A stretch of DNA of 64,000 nucleotides from the NCBI RefSeq assembly GCF_963576615.1, contig NC_088712.1, positions 15,460,027 through 15,524,026 on the forward strand, read 5' to 3'. The DNA comes from Watersipora subatra. Its lineage: Eukaryota > Bryozoa > Gymnolaemata > Cheilostomatida > Watersiporidae. The notes under the pieces are model-generated. The model saw only the letters and a program-made list of their open reading frames with translations. It made no database searches and was not told the DNA's origin. Of the stretch, positions 38,175 to 49,839 are shown piece by piece. The translations under genes were made by a program, and so were the position numbers. Within the stretch, counting starts at the first letter, position 1. The number at the start of each line of letters is the position of its first letter.

Positions 38175-38260
38175 CAATATAAGGCTTGAACGACTAGTAT
38201 TCAGCTTATCATACTGACACTCTAAGCAACTGAGCTGATCAACCATCTCTCAATTTACAA
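38175..38260 (-). mobile_element. tRNA-derived SINE head
   Basis: Minus strand: box A-like TGATCAGCTCAGTTGCTTA (38241-38223), box B-like GTTCAAGCC (38191-38183). Confidence 0.45.
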
Positions 38261-39296
38261 AACATTTGTGTCAATACTTATTATTTGCATTAAGTAACAG
38301 AAAAAGTGAATAGAGAAATGGATAAAGGCGTAAAGCAATATCGATACAACATTTGAATCACCCATAGGCCTCCACTTTAGGATAACTAAAGTTAACGATT
38401 AGCAAATGTTTAGAAGTAGTCAGATTGATGAAATAAAATAATGTTTAAAAGGTCCCATTATTTTTTGATGACTTTTAATGACTTTGTAAAACTGGAAAAA
38501 ATAACATACTGTAGGCTAAGTAATGTACTTGTCCGGTTTGGAAAATATTTTTGAGCAATTTTAGTAATGATAATTACAGTACAGTTGAAATGACGGATAA
38601 AAAGCACATAAATATTTTTGTCTAGACTGATTCTTCAGCAATAGATCTGCAAGTGATTTACAGGAGCACATAAGTATATTTTGAAAAAAAAATTTTGAGT
38701 ATGAAAAAAGTTTTTTTAAAATTACACTATAAGTGAAGCATAGTCTGGCATAACATAAAAGTGTTTAATTCACTTTCGCAAATATCTATTTATATGAATT
38801 TCAAATTTATTTTACTTATTAGTTGATTGATAGTTTGCGTTTAAGCATGTTGAAGCCAGTGTATTGCAACAAATATTATAGATTCGATTTGTTATGGTGT
38901 TACTTGGTATTAGCTCTGTTTAGAAAACCCAAAACTAATGAGCTGTAAAATTTGCCAACATCAAATAGATGTTTATTCAGATCACTGATGACCCATTTTA
39001 TGTTCCACTTTAGGGTCAGTATGCATAAAATGACTATATTTTAACAAAAAAAATTAAAAACTCCCTTTAGCTTAGGTGCTTGCTACTTGATAATTTGTTT
39101 TGACCACAGAGCTGTCACTAATATTTTGCTAAGCCATCGGTGCTAAAACTAACATCAAAAAGCACATCAAAATTATTGTAATTTTAATGTGCTTGTACAG
39201 TTTTGATTTGCTCATAATTAAAATTTTTTAATGCTGTTATTGAAGAAGGAAAGTATGAAAGTTTTACAAATTAAGTAATGACCAACATTTATTTTA

Positions 39297-39495
39297 ATTT
39301 TATTTCCTTAATTTTTTTCAACATGTATTTCTTTGCTATTTTATATTGACTGTTATGAACAATTTTTTTAGAAACTATCTTACAATAGAAGGCTTACATT
39401 GTATATATTGCAAGATGGTTTCTAAAAAAATTGTTCATAACAGTCAATATAAAATAGCAAAGAAATACATGTTGAAAAAAATTAAGAAAATAAAA
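39297..39495. repeat. Near-perfect 90-bp inverted repeat
   Basis: Arms 39297-39386 and 39407-39495 are complementary with only about two to three differences (for example CAACATGTATTTCTTTGCTA against TAGCAAAGAAATACATGTTG), around a 20-base spacer. TTGTATATATTGCAAG occurs both in the spacer edge and after the right arm. Confidence 0.9.
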
Positions 39496-40403
39496 TTGTA
39501 TATATTGCAAGTGGGTAAATAAATTTGCATAATTTTTAGAACTTCAAATAAATAGCATGAAAGCAAAAACCAACAATCACATATACTTTAGCTATGCATA
39601 GACAAATAGGAGTATATGAAAATATATGTTTTTTTGTATTTTAATAACGGTGAGAAAAACACAAAAGTTCTTTTTGGCTTGCGAAAAACATTTCTTAATT
39701 TAAAAAGTTTAAAACATGAAAAAAACAGGCCGGATTTTGTTTAAACCTGCAAAATGGGCTGTTTCCAAAAATAATTTTACATGTTTTAGTGTTTGTGTAG
39801 AGATAATAAAAAAATAACATACAAAAATAAATGCTGCATTTTTAACTTAAGCTAAATAATTATACTTTGCTAAAAAAAACTTAAAAAGTACTTAAAAAGG
39901 GAAGAATCAACAGGTATGACTACTGGCAACTATTTTTTGTTCAGTGTAAATTAAAAAAAAGTTAACTAAAAATTTATTTTCAAGCCAGTGAATGTAGTCT
40001 AGCACTAAGGAGTTAAAAATAAATGAGCTAGAAATTTTGGTATTGAACTAAAAGTTGATGAACATAACACTAAAACGTAATTTATGTGTTTGAATCACTA
40101 CAGTAATACTCTAATTGACCAATTTCTAGAGAAACAATATGAATTAGCAAATACAACAAGTTATATACCATGAATCCAACTTTTGAATTAAGTTTCCGCG
40201 TTAATTCATGATAGCTGTCTCTTTTCATCTGCTGCCAACCAGTTATCTAAAAACTACAACTTTCTTAACCAGCTGAAACCTATTCCTGTTCATGAAGGTA
40301 AAACTTGCTTTAGTTTAACACAGACATAGTTTGCATAACTGTTTTGTCCTAAAAACTACAAAATGAATAAACTTCATGTTTATTGAAAGATATTTTATCT
40401 TAC

Positions 40404-40455
40404 CTCCCATATGCAGTTGCGATGACTAACAGTATTAACGGAAGCTACAAAGATG
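40404..40455 (-). other. Candidate 5' noncoding exon of gene 5
   Basis: A GGGAG|GTAAGA donor on the minus strand lies 4.1 kb upstream of the gene 5 start exon. The last 45 bases or so align with the segment ending at 29918 (both CTTACCTC...GCA/GTTGC...ACTAAC on the plus strand), so the two share ancestry. No long reading frame crosses it. Confidence 0.3.
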
Positions 40456-41622
40456 GTTACTTCTGTGCCAGAAGGTCAAATCAGTGTTTGATGAACAGTA
40501 AAATGAGTACAGAGACCATCACTGATGACATTTTAAAAAGGTTTCTATGGACAACTAAACTACAACTACCAACATGGCCTTTGTTATCTGAAGTTAGAAA
40601 TGCTCGTTTTATGAACCACATTAAAAGGAAAGCTAGCTAATGTTTGCATAAAATGATAAACTTAAGATATATGTATGAAAAAAGAAAATTTAAATGAACC
40701 AAAAAAACTTCATTAATTAACATTTTTAGCAAACAATTCTGAATTTTATCCAATTGATTTTCTAGAACGCATGTTAGCAGAGAAGAATTTTTTTGAGGCC
40801 TATATTGTGTATGGGGATTTCAGCTTTCCAGCAAATCGGTCCATTTTATTTTGTGTATCAAAAACGAAGTGTTTAGAATTAAAATGATTTGTATTCAATA
40901 TAAGTAATCTGTGGTATGGTACATATATTACTATATCTGTATATTAATATGCTATAATTATTATATTATTATATTGGTACACTTGGTGCTGTACTTCATA
41001 CCTCTATATACAAAATAAAAAATTGCATAAAAACCTATTTTCTGGTAATATTTGTGTGGAAAAAACGTGAGCTATTAAATTATTTTTTGTATATAAAATT
41101 TTGCCTAAAAGTTAATTAGGTGCCATTAAATTTTGCAGTTTAAACTGAATTTTACCATCTTCCAAAATTTAAAAATTGATAAATGTTTTAATCTATTTCA
41201 AAATGGTTTACTATGTTTCTTTTTTAAAAACAGCTTTAAAAATTTACAGCGATATGTAATCAATGGCTTTGCATTGTCAATTGCAACAAAATAAAATAAA
41301 AATCAATTTGAAACTACAGAACTAATAGAGAATGTAATATGTGTGCAAGAATGAAAAATGGTGAAGAATGAAAATGATGATGTTGTAAATTTTATAAAAG
41401 GATTCATTGACATTCTATATTCAAGAACACGCGAATTAAAACATTGCAACTTTGTTCAATTATTTGTTTAATTTTTGTGTGCACTGGTGCAAAACAAAGC
41501 AAATCAACTGTAAGTTTGCACGGTCACCTGTTTTAATTGCGGTTGCATTCTGAAAATATTTAGTTCCCCTAAGAGTGACCAGTAGGAATCACACAATTAG
41601 CTGAGCACGATCTTTCTAGAAG

Positions 41623-42786
41623 ATGAAAATGTTTACTTACAAAGCATTAGTGATCTGGTGCCTGGCTTTTACACGTAAGTAACATTTATTTCTTTAATCC
41701 ACTTTGTCATTGTGTGTGGCACGTGTGATGTGTGGTGTGTGGTGTGTGATGTGTGATGTGTGGTGTGTGGTGTGTGGTGTGTGGTGTGTGGTATGTATGG
41801 TGTGTGGTGTGTGGTGTGTATGGTGTGAGGTGTGTAGCGTGTGGCGTGTGGTGTTTGTTGTGTGGTGTTTGGTGTGTGGTGTATTGTGTATTGTGTGTGG
41901 TGTGTAGTGTTTGTGTGTGGTGTGTGGTGGGTTGTGTATGGTGTGTGGTTTGCGGTCTGTGAAGTGTGATGTGTGGAGTGTTGTCTGTGGTGTGTGGTGT
42001 TTGGTGTGTGGTGCAGGGTGCGGGGTGCAGAGTGCGGGATGTATAGCGTGTGGTGTTTAGTGTGAAGGTATAGTGTGAAGGTGTAATGTGACGGTGTGGT
42101 GTTAAGGTGTTGTGTGTCATATTTTGTGCGTGTGATTAGTATTGTGCAAAGTTTTTTATGCTTTTCTGGATTTTTCAATTTTGATCAAATTTCACATGCA
42201 TATACTCTATGCCTTCTGCTAAATTGCAAAATAATTTTATTTTAAAATCCCTATCTGGTTTCTGAGAAACAGCCTTTTAAGCTCTAATTTGATTAAAACT
42301 CAAAAATAGTTTTTGCATGCATTCAGAAGGGTGGACTCAATGAAAATGCATTCATGGATTGTTGTCATAAAAAGTGTAGCATAAAGTATAAAAAATATAC
42401 ATTCATTTATGAACCATCTGATCAAACAGAAAAGAAAACTTGATAATCCCTAAATTTAATGCTACATTATAATGTATTACTATATAATATAAAATCTAAT
42501 AGCAGTACTATGAAACATGAAATTGTTACAAACTGTTGCAGTTCTGAAGATTTCAACAGCTGAAACTGATGATGAATGCAAAGAAGAAGAGTGTGTAAAC
42601 TTCTGCAAGACCCAACTACGGTGCACAACTGGCCAATGCAGCCCAAAGGGAAAGTGTGAATGTGATATATGCCCTATTTGCGTCAGTAACTCAGAATGCA
42701 TGACATACTGCCAGAAGACTGGTTTTGCTGGTGGGAGATGTCCAACATACATAGGCATCAGCACCTGTTTATGCATGAGAACCTAG
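41623..42786 (+). CDS. Gene 6: secreted two-module CS-alpha-beta (defensin-like) protein
   Basis: Exon 1 (41623-41674) encodes MKMFTYKALVIWCLAFT (donor GTAAGT in phase 1) and exon 2 (42542-42786) follows TTGCAG; 98 residues are predicted. Only two modules are present: 8 cysteines then 6 cysteines, ending CLCMRT, so 14 in all, an even number compatible with full pairing. The stop comes just where the third module starts in the longer relatives, and no third module is visible downstream. The N-terminus of the mature part is acidic (TAETDDECKEEEC), unlike the basic relatives. The 0.87-kb intron is largely a GT-rich minisatellite. AATAAA at 43364-43369 may end the transcript. Confidence 0.8.
41703..42120 (+). 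repeat. GTGTGTGGT minisatellite in gene 6 intron
   Basis: Degenerate TGTGGTGTG units fill about half of the intron, G+T only on the sense strand. It begins within 30 bases of the exon 1 donor. Confidence 0.9.
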
Positions 42787-43469
42787 ACAGGGTTGACACA
42801 TTGACACCGGTTGTGTTACCAAATGTATTAAGATTCTGTTACACTGCTGCCACCTCAATCACATTTCTTTACTGGTAAAGTGATACTTCATAAGTTAGCC
42901 AGTTACTACAGTACTTCAAGTCAATGCCGACATCTTTTTAGTTATAAAAACAAAAACTTTTTGTGTAACAGATAGTGCAGGTAAGTTTTAATGTCAAGGT
43001 CAACATGCTCTTGGTGGTAAAACTAACACTTACATTAAAGCAATCTTGCTTGCTAACGTTAACTTGTTAACGGTGTTATAAAGTATCACTTTTACCATTA
43101 ATATATGTGTTATGTTTGGTAAGTAAACAATAATAAGGGTTTTATTCTCAAAAATACTGTTTATATACACTTTGTTGTTGAATGTTTAGTAAATTTACTC
43201 TGACTTACAAAATTAGCTTTTTTTTAAGGTAAATATTTGTTATAAGTTAACCTGTAATAAATATAATAAATCATATTTATAAGCTATTATATATTTATGT
43301 TTAATAGTGTTCTAAGTTTGTACTGAAAATATTTATGCTATGTGCTTTTGAAATTTGGAGCCAAATAAAGATATTATATGAGACTAGTAGGCTCAACAGT
43401 TTTGTAGACTGTAAGGGATTGTTATTAGTAATAAGTTTATAAAGAACTATGTAGGAAACTTCTAGGGCT

Positions 43470-43570
43470 TCCTAATGAGGTGATGGTTGTGTGCTAACCT
43501 TTGAATACAACACCCTGGGTTCTATTCATATTCAAGACATTTTATTATTTCTCTGGGAGCAGCTTCGAAC
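43470..43570 (+). mobile_element. tRNA-derived SINE head
   Basis: AATGAGGTGATGGTTGTGTGC followed 20 bases on by GGGTTCTATTCA (43517-43528), a box A / box B pair, just downstream of the gene 6 polyadenylation signal. Confidence 0.4.
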
Positions 43571-45192
43571 AAATAAACATACAGAACTCTTAGTATAGAA
43601 AAGAAAAGTACATTGGCAGTACAGGATGTTGTGAGAGATTGCCATATGTAGTAGATATGTGCACAACTATTCCTGTATGTGAAAAGGTGATTGAGTAGTG
43701 ATGATGACAGTGCACTTGGCTGAGAGACTGATTATCAGTCTCCGATGTCGAAAGGTATGTAGTATGTAGAAAAGTAGCCGAGTGGCGAATATGGCTAAAA
43801 ATATGATTATCACAGTTTGATGCCTGTGCTTAGCAATAAGCTTTCCTAACCCGTTCAACTTCTGACAGATAGACACATGAACATGACTCTTCTTATAGCA
43901 AATAATAGTTTCCATTTTAACCAATTTACAGTTTGAAACAGCAAATATCTTTATACACTGGTGGTAGGATTACAATTGGCAGCCATAACGTTTAAGTTAT
44001 TAACTTTACAAACAAAAAAGGTAAAATATGTAAAAGCAATATCAATTACAAAAGTGTCTTCACAAGCTTTAAAATACAGAAACATAACAAATATAATAGC
44101 AAAAAATAATTCACAAGTATAAACTTTTTGTCAGAGTATTTTTTAATGAAGCATGTTTGTCTAAACAGGGTTTTAAGTTCTTTTGACACAAGATAAACTT
44201 AAATAAAGTTCATGACTAGTTAGCAAGTATTAACCAGAAGCATAAATTTGCAATGTAGAGCTGCAACATCTTGAGCAGCAAGCTTTACATACTAGCATTT
44301 TTTCAAACAATGATTTTCCATTAAGCAACAGCTTATTTATTTAACAAGTAAATTAGGTTACAAGTTTGATTTGTTAATAGTAACTTTGGAAAATTTTTCG
44401 AAAATTAAAAGATTGTTTATTATTTGCTAAAGCGTGTAGTTTTCTGAGACAGCCGATTGTAATACTTCAAAAAAGCAGCAAAAATGGATAAGCGTGCCAT
44501 GTGCAAAATCGCTATATTTCAAACGCTACATTATGTAAGATGCTTTAATATTTTTGACACATGCTCAAAAAGGGTGAGTTACGGTTAACAAAATGGTTAT
44601 GTGTTTCAACCCTTTCTTTTTATTTCACAAATGAACGAAAAGTTTGTCTAATGTACCAAATATTTTGTTAATGACAAACTAGTATGTTTATCCATAAGCT
44701 ATAAGCTTTGCTGGAAAGCTACAGCAAACCTGGTTTTCTTACACTAGCTAGAAAGCTAGTCATGAAACAAATAGGGTGTGAATTAATTATGCACTTGTTA
44801 AGGAAAAATCTATGAACATAGAATCATCTTTTGTTAACTAATTTGGCAACATGTAATTAACATATTAATTGCTTTCATAATTACTTATAAACAAAAACCA
44901 TAATTAGATTTTGCATATAGCTAACGTGTTTGCTACCAACATGCATTTATTGTAGCCTAAAACGTATAACATGCTTGAAAAGATTTTAAACGGTAAACTT
45001 GAAAGATGTACTGTCATTCATATACATGTACTTACACATCCAAGTTGTTTTCACTTAACAAAAAGGCTAAGTTTAAAAGATTCTGTCATAAAGAAATTCA
45101 ATATTCCCTTTCAAGTCCCTAGCAACAATACTCAAACAATACTAGCAGGTGGCTTGACGATACTTCGTATTTCTATCAATTTTAATCATATA

Positions 45193-45362
45193 GCCTGTTA
45201 CAAGTAGTTTAAATCATATAGCCCGCAGGTCTACTTGGTTCCTAGTTTAAATCATATAGCTCGCAGGTCCACTTGGTTTCCTAGCTTAAATCATATAGCC
45301 CGCCGGTCCACTTGGTTCCTAGTTTAAATCATATAGCCCGCCGGTCCACTTAGTTCCTAGTT
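45193..45362 (+). repeat. 38-bp tandem repeat, four copies
   Basis: TAGTTTAAATCATATAGCCC then GCAGGTCTACTTGGTTCC. A related single unit is in unit B of the duplication (48241-48285), so the expansion happened in unit A after duplication. Confidence 0.85.
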
Positions 45363-46084
45363 AAAAAATAGGAGCCAAGAAGAGCCTTTCAATCAAATGT
45401 TTTTAGTAAAAGAGACTTTGAGCATATGCAAGAGAAGAATGTATGAAATGAGTCAGAAAGCATAACAGTGCATAGCAATTATAGGTATTAACAAAAGCAG
45501 ACACATAGAGAAACTGTGGTGTATAATTGATATAGAAAACGAACATTTGTTACAAGTCTGTGTAGGAAATGCATTTAACAAACAGGATTTACAGTATAAG
45601 ATTTCTGAAATTTTGATCTTTTTTTAATTACACTGTGTTATAATAAACAATGCTTGGAGATTAACCCCTTGAGTCGACTCAACCATGCACTAAATTCTTG
45701 GCTAATGAGTTTAAAAATACATATTTGTAAATAAAAAAGTGAACTCTGTTTATCATGGTGAGTGAAGTTGAAAAATGCTTTTTCAAACTGGTATACCTAA
45801 GTTATCAAAAGACTGTTATTCGCAAATGTTAAAGTTTAGCTACGAACCATATGAAACAATAAGTAATAATTAATATCAAACCAAATAAAATAAACTTGCA
45901 TTTTGAATTCAATTATTGAATTTAAACATTTTTTTGCTACAACTAGTAGCAAATTATCAAACCAAATCTAATTTGATAAATGAGCAAAGAAAAAAAGCAT
46001 GTTCAATCTTGCGTACCCAAGTTATCATACAAATGCTATTCAAAAGCGGGCAACCAAAAACACATTAGTAGAGCTGACTATCAA

Positions 46085-46183
46085 ATCAAAATAAAATAAA
46101 ACGCCTCATTGGCTATTCTAATGACCTTTAAGCTGTTTTGATATTTAAATGTGTTGCTTAAATTTTAGACCAAAAATCTAAAA
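46085..46183 (+). promoter_or_regulatory. Proximal upstream region of gene 7 with inverted CCAAT box
   Basis: ATTGG (inverted CCAAT) at 46108-46112 lies 76 bases before the ATG in a block nearly identical to that of gene 8. No clear TATA box or start site can be fixed from sequence. Confidence 0.3.
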
Positions 46184-46669
46184 ATGGACGTAAGCACCGG
46201 AATATACCTTACAGCCGTGTTCATACTACTCAGTAAGTAGTTTCCTCTATTCATCTAGTATTGTATAATACAGGTAACAACTTTGGTAAGTACAACAACC
46301 ATTATGTATGCTTTTTATCGCCTGAAATATTTTGCAGGACTAAACTTGTCCAAAGGTGGGAACTGTGACTATGACCAGTGCGTCTCTCGTTGTCAAACAA
46401 ATAATCAGTGCGGTGGAGGAAGATGCAATTATCGGGACCAGTGTGTCTGTGAAGATTGTTTGTTTTGTAGCAGTGATATGCAATGCACTAAATATTGTCA
46501 AAAGCAAGGCTATGCACAAGGACTGTGCCCAAATGACTCTCCAGAGAACAAATGTGTGTGCATGCGCAGATGCTTTGCTAATCTCTACTGTTCATATAAG
46601 TGCCTGTATCGTAAAAGTTGTGAACATGGAGAATGTATATCTGGTCGGTGCATATGCACAGGTTGTTAA
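46184..46669 (+). CDS. Gene 7: secreted three-module CS-alpha-beta (defensin-like) protein, tandem twin of gene 8
   Basis: Exon 1 (46184-46232) encodes MDVSTGIYLTAVFILL; exon 2 (46338-46669) follows TTTGCAG. The intron is only 105 bases. The 126-residue product has modules at about residues 26-57, 60-91 and 95-126, each exactly 32 residues, with 8, 6 and 8 cysteines. Spacing is Cx4CxxxCx5Cx4Cx5CxCxxC, then Cx5CxxxCx9Cx8CxC, then Cx5CxxxCx5Cx4Cx4CxCxxC. The third module is very like mussel eight-cysteine defensins in spacing. An ATG further 3' (46283) is inside the intron and would lack a proper signal peptide, so I prefer the spliced start. It shares promoter-proximal sequence with gene 8. 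Confidence 0.87.
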
Positions 46670-49089
46670 CTTATAATTTAGGTTATCTGGTCAACATATG
46701 ATAACTTTATTCTCTGCATTTGTTACATTTTGCAAGATATTTTTGTGACCACATATTTTACACATACTTGGTGTTATATAATTTCTCATTATTTAAAAGC
46801 TACCATGTGTTTGTATGCAAATACATTTAAAATATTTGTAAATATTATAATATCTACCAATTAATATATAAGTATATATGGATTAATAACAACAGTTTCA
46901 AAAAGTAAAATATTGTATATTGTTTGAGAGAACTTTTAATTTACTACTAAAATTGATTTTAACACTTTAGAGAAAAGCAACAAAAACAGATGAGAGTGCT
47001 ATGTTCTCTATTGTTATATTGCAAAAACTACATTATGCGAGAAGCTTTATAATTTTTGACACATGCCCAAAAAGGGTGAGTTTTGGTTAACAAAATAGTT
47101 ATATGTTTTCACCCTTCTATTTATTTCACAGAAACAGACTGCTACACAATTCTTTTAAAAAAGACCCTCATTTGTGCGAATAAACAAAAAGCTTGTCTGA
47201 TGTACATAATATTTCGTTTATGACAAACTAGTAGATTTATCCTTGAGCTATAAGCTTTGCTAGAAAGCTACAGTAAGTCTGTTTTTTCACATTAGCTAGA
47301 ATGCTATTGATGTAACAAATAGGGTGTGAATTAAACATCTGTTTAAGGCATATCAATGGACTTGGGATCTTTTGTTAACTAACTTTACTGATGCGTAATC
47401 AACATGATAATTGTTTTAAAAATTACCTGAAAGCCACAACCATAAATATATTTTGCATATAGCTAACGTGTCTGATACCAAAATGCATTTATTGTAGCCT
47501 AAAACCTATAACATGGTGACATATGTATAAAAATAAAATTATATTCTGTTAACTAACTTTACTGATGCGTAATCAACATGACAATTGTTTTAAAAGTTAC
47601 CTGAAAACCACAACCATAAATAGATTTTGCATATAGCTAACATGTTTTCTACAAAAAGGCATTTACTGTAGCCTAAAACTTTTAAAACACTTGATAATTT
47701 CATTCAATGAACTTGAATGACGTACTGCCATTCATATACATGTACTCACACATACAACTTGTTTTGACTTAGTAACAAGGGTAAGTTTAGAAGACGCTGT
47801 CATTAAGCAAATCAATAACCTTCCTCCAAGCCTCTACTGCATACATATAAGCTATTTATTTTGTACTGCATTTTTCACTTTTTTCTTCATTTTCCATGAG
47901 TATTTTTAGTAACAAGTGCAACCCTTTACCAAGTACATTAAATTTTATTTATTTTTCATTTATCCTCTGTGTGAGCATGTAAACTACTGGTAGGCTATCA
48001 TAGATTACATTGCAAATTTAAAAAACCCAGAAAAACTAGTGTAAAAAATAATTTATTCAACCAATAAACATAAGCAATAGGTTATGTATTTTAATGAACG
48101 ATTCAAGTGGTCAAAAACACTGATGCCATTTTTTCAAACCTACATTGTTCAACTTCAGTAGAATTTTAACAAAATTTTAGATCAGAATTTTTATACAATA
48201 CTAGCAAGTGACTTGACATTGTTTGGTATTTTTATCAATTTTAATTGTATAGCCTGCGGGTTTACATGGTTTCCAGTTTAAAAAGCTAAAAACCAAGTGG
48301 AGCCATAAAATAAAATATTTTTAGAAAAAAGCAAATTACTTTGAGCATACGCAAGCGTAGGTTGTATGAAACTAGTCAGAAAACATAAAAATGCACAGAG
48401 TTTATACGTATGTGGGGAATTGCTGTGGGGAATTAAAACGGATAACAAACATTTGTTACAAGTCTGTTTACGAAATTCATAGCAAAGATTTTATTCAACT
48501 GAACCTGTATAAACCTGTTTATAGGATTTAGAGTATAGAAAGTACAAGGCTGTTATCTTTTTTATTTTAATGAAAAGTTTTCATACAATCTGAATTTTGG
48601 AATTCTGAAATTCTTTAAATTGTATTGGGTTATAATAAACATTGATTAAAAAGATTAACCCTTTGAGCCAACTCAACCATGCACTAAGTTTTGACTAATA
48701 AACTTAAAAATAAATTGTTGTACATATGAAAGTTAAATTTGATTAACGGAGTGGATGAAGTTAAAAAGTGCTTTTTCAAACTAGTATATCTAAGCTATCA
48801 GAACTCTTTTATTCACAAATGTTAGAGTTTAGCTAACAGCCATATAAACCTCTAAGCAGCAATGAATATCAAATCTAAATGAAATGAACCTGAATTTTCA
48901 ATTCAATCAATGAGTTTAAACATATGTTTGCTACGACTAGTAGCAAACTATTAAACTATATCTAACTTGATAAGCAAACAGAAAACGAAAACAGCATGTT
49001 CAATTTTGCGTACCCAAGCTACCATACAAATGCTATTTGGAAGCGGGCAACCAAAACACATCAGTAGAGATGACTATCAAATCAAATCA

Positions 49090-49189
49090 AAATAAAATAC
49101 ATGTAAAAGCGTCATTGGCTATTCTAATGACCTTTAAACTGTTTTGATATTTAAATGTGTTTCTCAAATTTTGGACCAAAAATCTAAAA
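49090..49189 (+). promoter_or_regulatory. Proximal upstream region of gene 8 with inverted CCAAT box
   Basis: ATTGG at 49114-49118 lies 76 bases before the ATG, the same distance as in gene 7. The surrounding TTGGCTATTCTAATGACCTT is shared by both copies. Conservation may simply reflect recent duplication. Confidence 0.3.
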
Positions 49190-49671
49190 ATGGACGTAAG
49201 CATCAGAATATACCTTACAGCCGTGTTCATATTACTCGGTAAGTAGTTTTCTCTATTCATCTAGTATAATACAGGTAACAACTTTGGTAAGTACAACAAC
49301 CATTATGTATGATTTTTATAAACCTAAACCTATTTGCAGGACTGAACTTGTCCGAAGGTTGGAGCTGTGACTATGACAAGTGCGTGTCTCATTGTCAAAC
49401 AAGATATCACTGCGGTGGAGGCAGATGCAATCCTTGGGCTCAGTGTGTCTGTGAGGATTGTTTGTTTTGTAGCAGTGATATGCAATGCACTGAATATTGT
49501 CAAAAGCAAGGCTATGCACAAGGACTGTGCCCAAATGGCTCTCCATTGAACAAATGTGTGTGCATGCACAAATGCTTTGCTAATTTCTACTGTTCATATA
49601 AGTGCCGGCATCGAAAAAGCTGTGAACATGGAGAATGTGTATCTGGTCGGTGCAAATGCACAGGTTGCTAA
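49190..49671 (+). CDS. Gene 8: secreted three-module CS-alpha-beta (defensin-like) protein, tandem twin of gene 7
   Basis: Exon 1 (49190-49238) encodes MDVSIRIYLTAVFILL; exon 2 (49340-49671) follows TTTGCAG; the intron is 101 bases. The 126-residue product has the same three 32-residue modules as gene 7. By direct comparison the two proteins differ at 8 positions in module 1, 3 in module 2 and 5 in module 3, with every cysteine kept. Flanking DNA for more than 2 kb upstream is also duplicated. The uneven substitution pattern hints that module 1 evolves fastest. Confidence 0.87.
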
Positions 49672-49839
49672 TATAGATTACCTTATCTGGTTAACATATG
49701 ATAACGCTATTATTTGCATTTGTTACATTTTGCAAGATATTTTTAATGTCCACATACTTTACACATACTTGGTAGTATAGCATTTCTCATAATTGAAGTA
49801 CTACCATGTGTTTTTAATACATATAACCTTTGTGATATT

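Larger units (their letters stand above)
36269..41622. other. Long intergenic stretch between genes 5 and 6
   Basis: Holds the SINE head (38.2 kb), the 90-bp inverted repeat (39.3 kb) and the candidate 5' exon (40.4 kb). The frame of 85 codons at 40383-40640 has no recognisable feature and overlaps the candidate exon on the other strand. Confidence 0.4.
44465..49830 (+). repeat. Tandem segmental duplication carrying genes 7 and 8
   Basis: Unit A (about 44465-46830) and unit B (about 46970-49830) match along most of their length: shared landmarks are the CAAAAAGGGTGAGTT block (44567 and 47066), GCATTTATTGTAGCCTAAAA (44943, 47483), the promoter, the gene, and CATACTTGGT downstream. Unit B is about 0.5 kb longer, partly because a segment of about 165 bases at 47380-47490 is repeated at 47548-47660. 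Confidence 0.8.

Noticed and set aside
41669-42178. His/Thr-rich frame of 169 codons on the minus strand
   Set aside because: Translation of the GT minisatellite; it lies antisense in the gene 6 intron.
46283-46337. Unspliced start of gene 7 at ATG 46283
   Set aside because: The same short intron occurs in gene 8, and the upstream exon supplies a far better signal peptide in the family phase.
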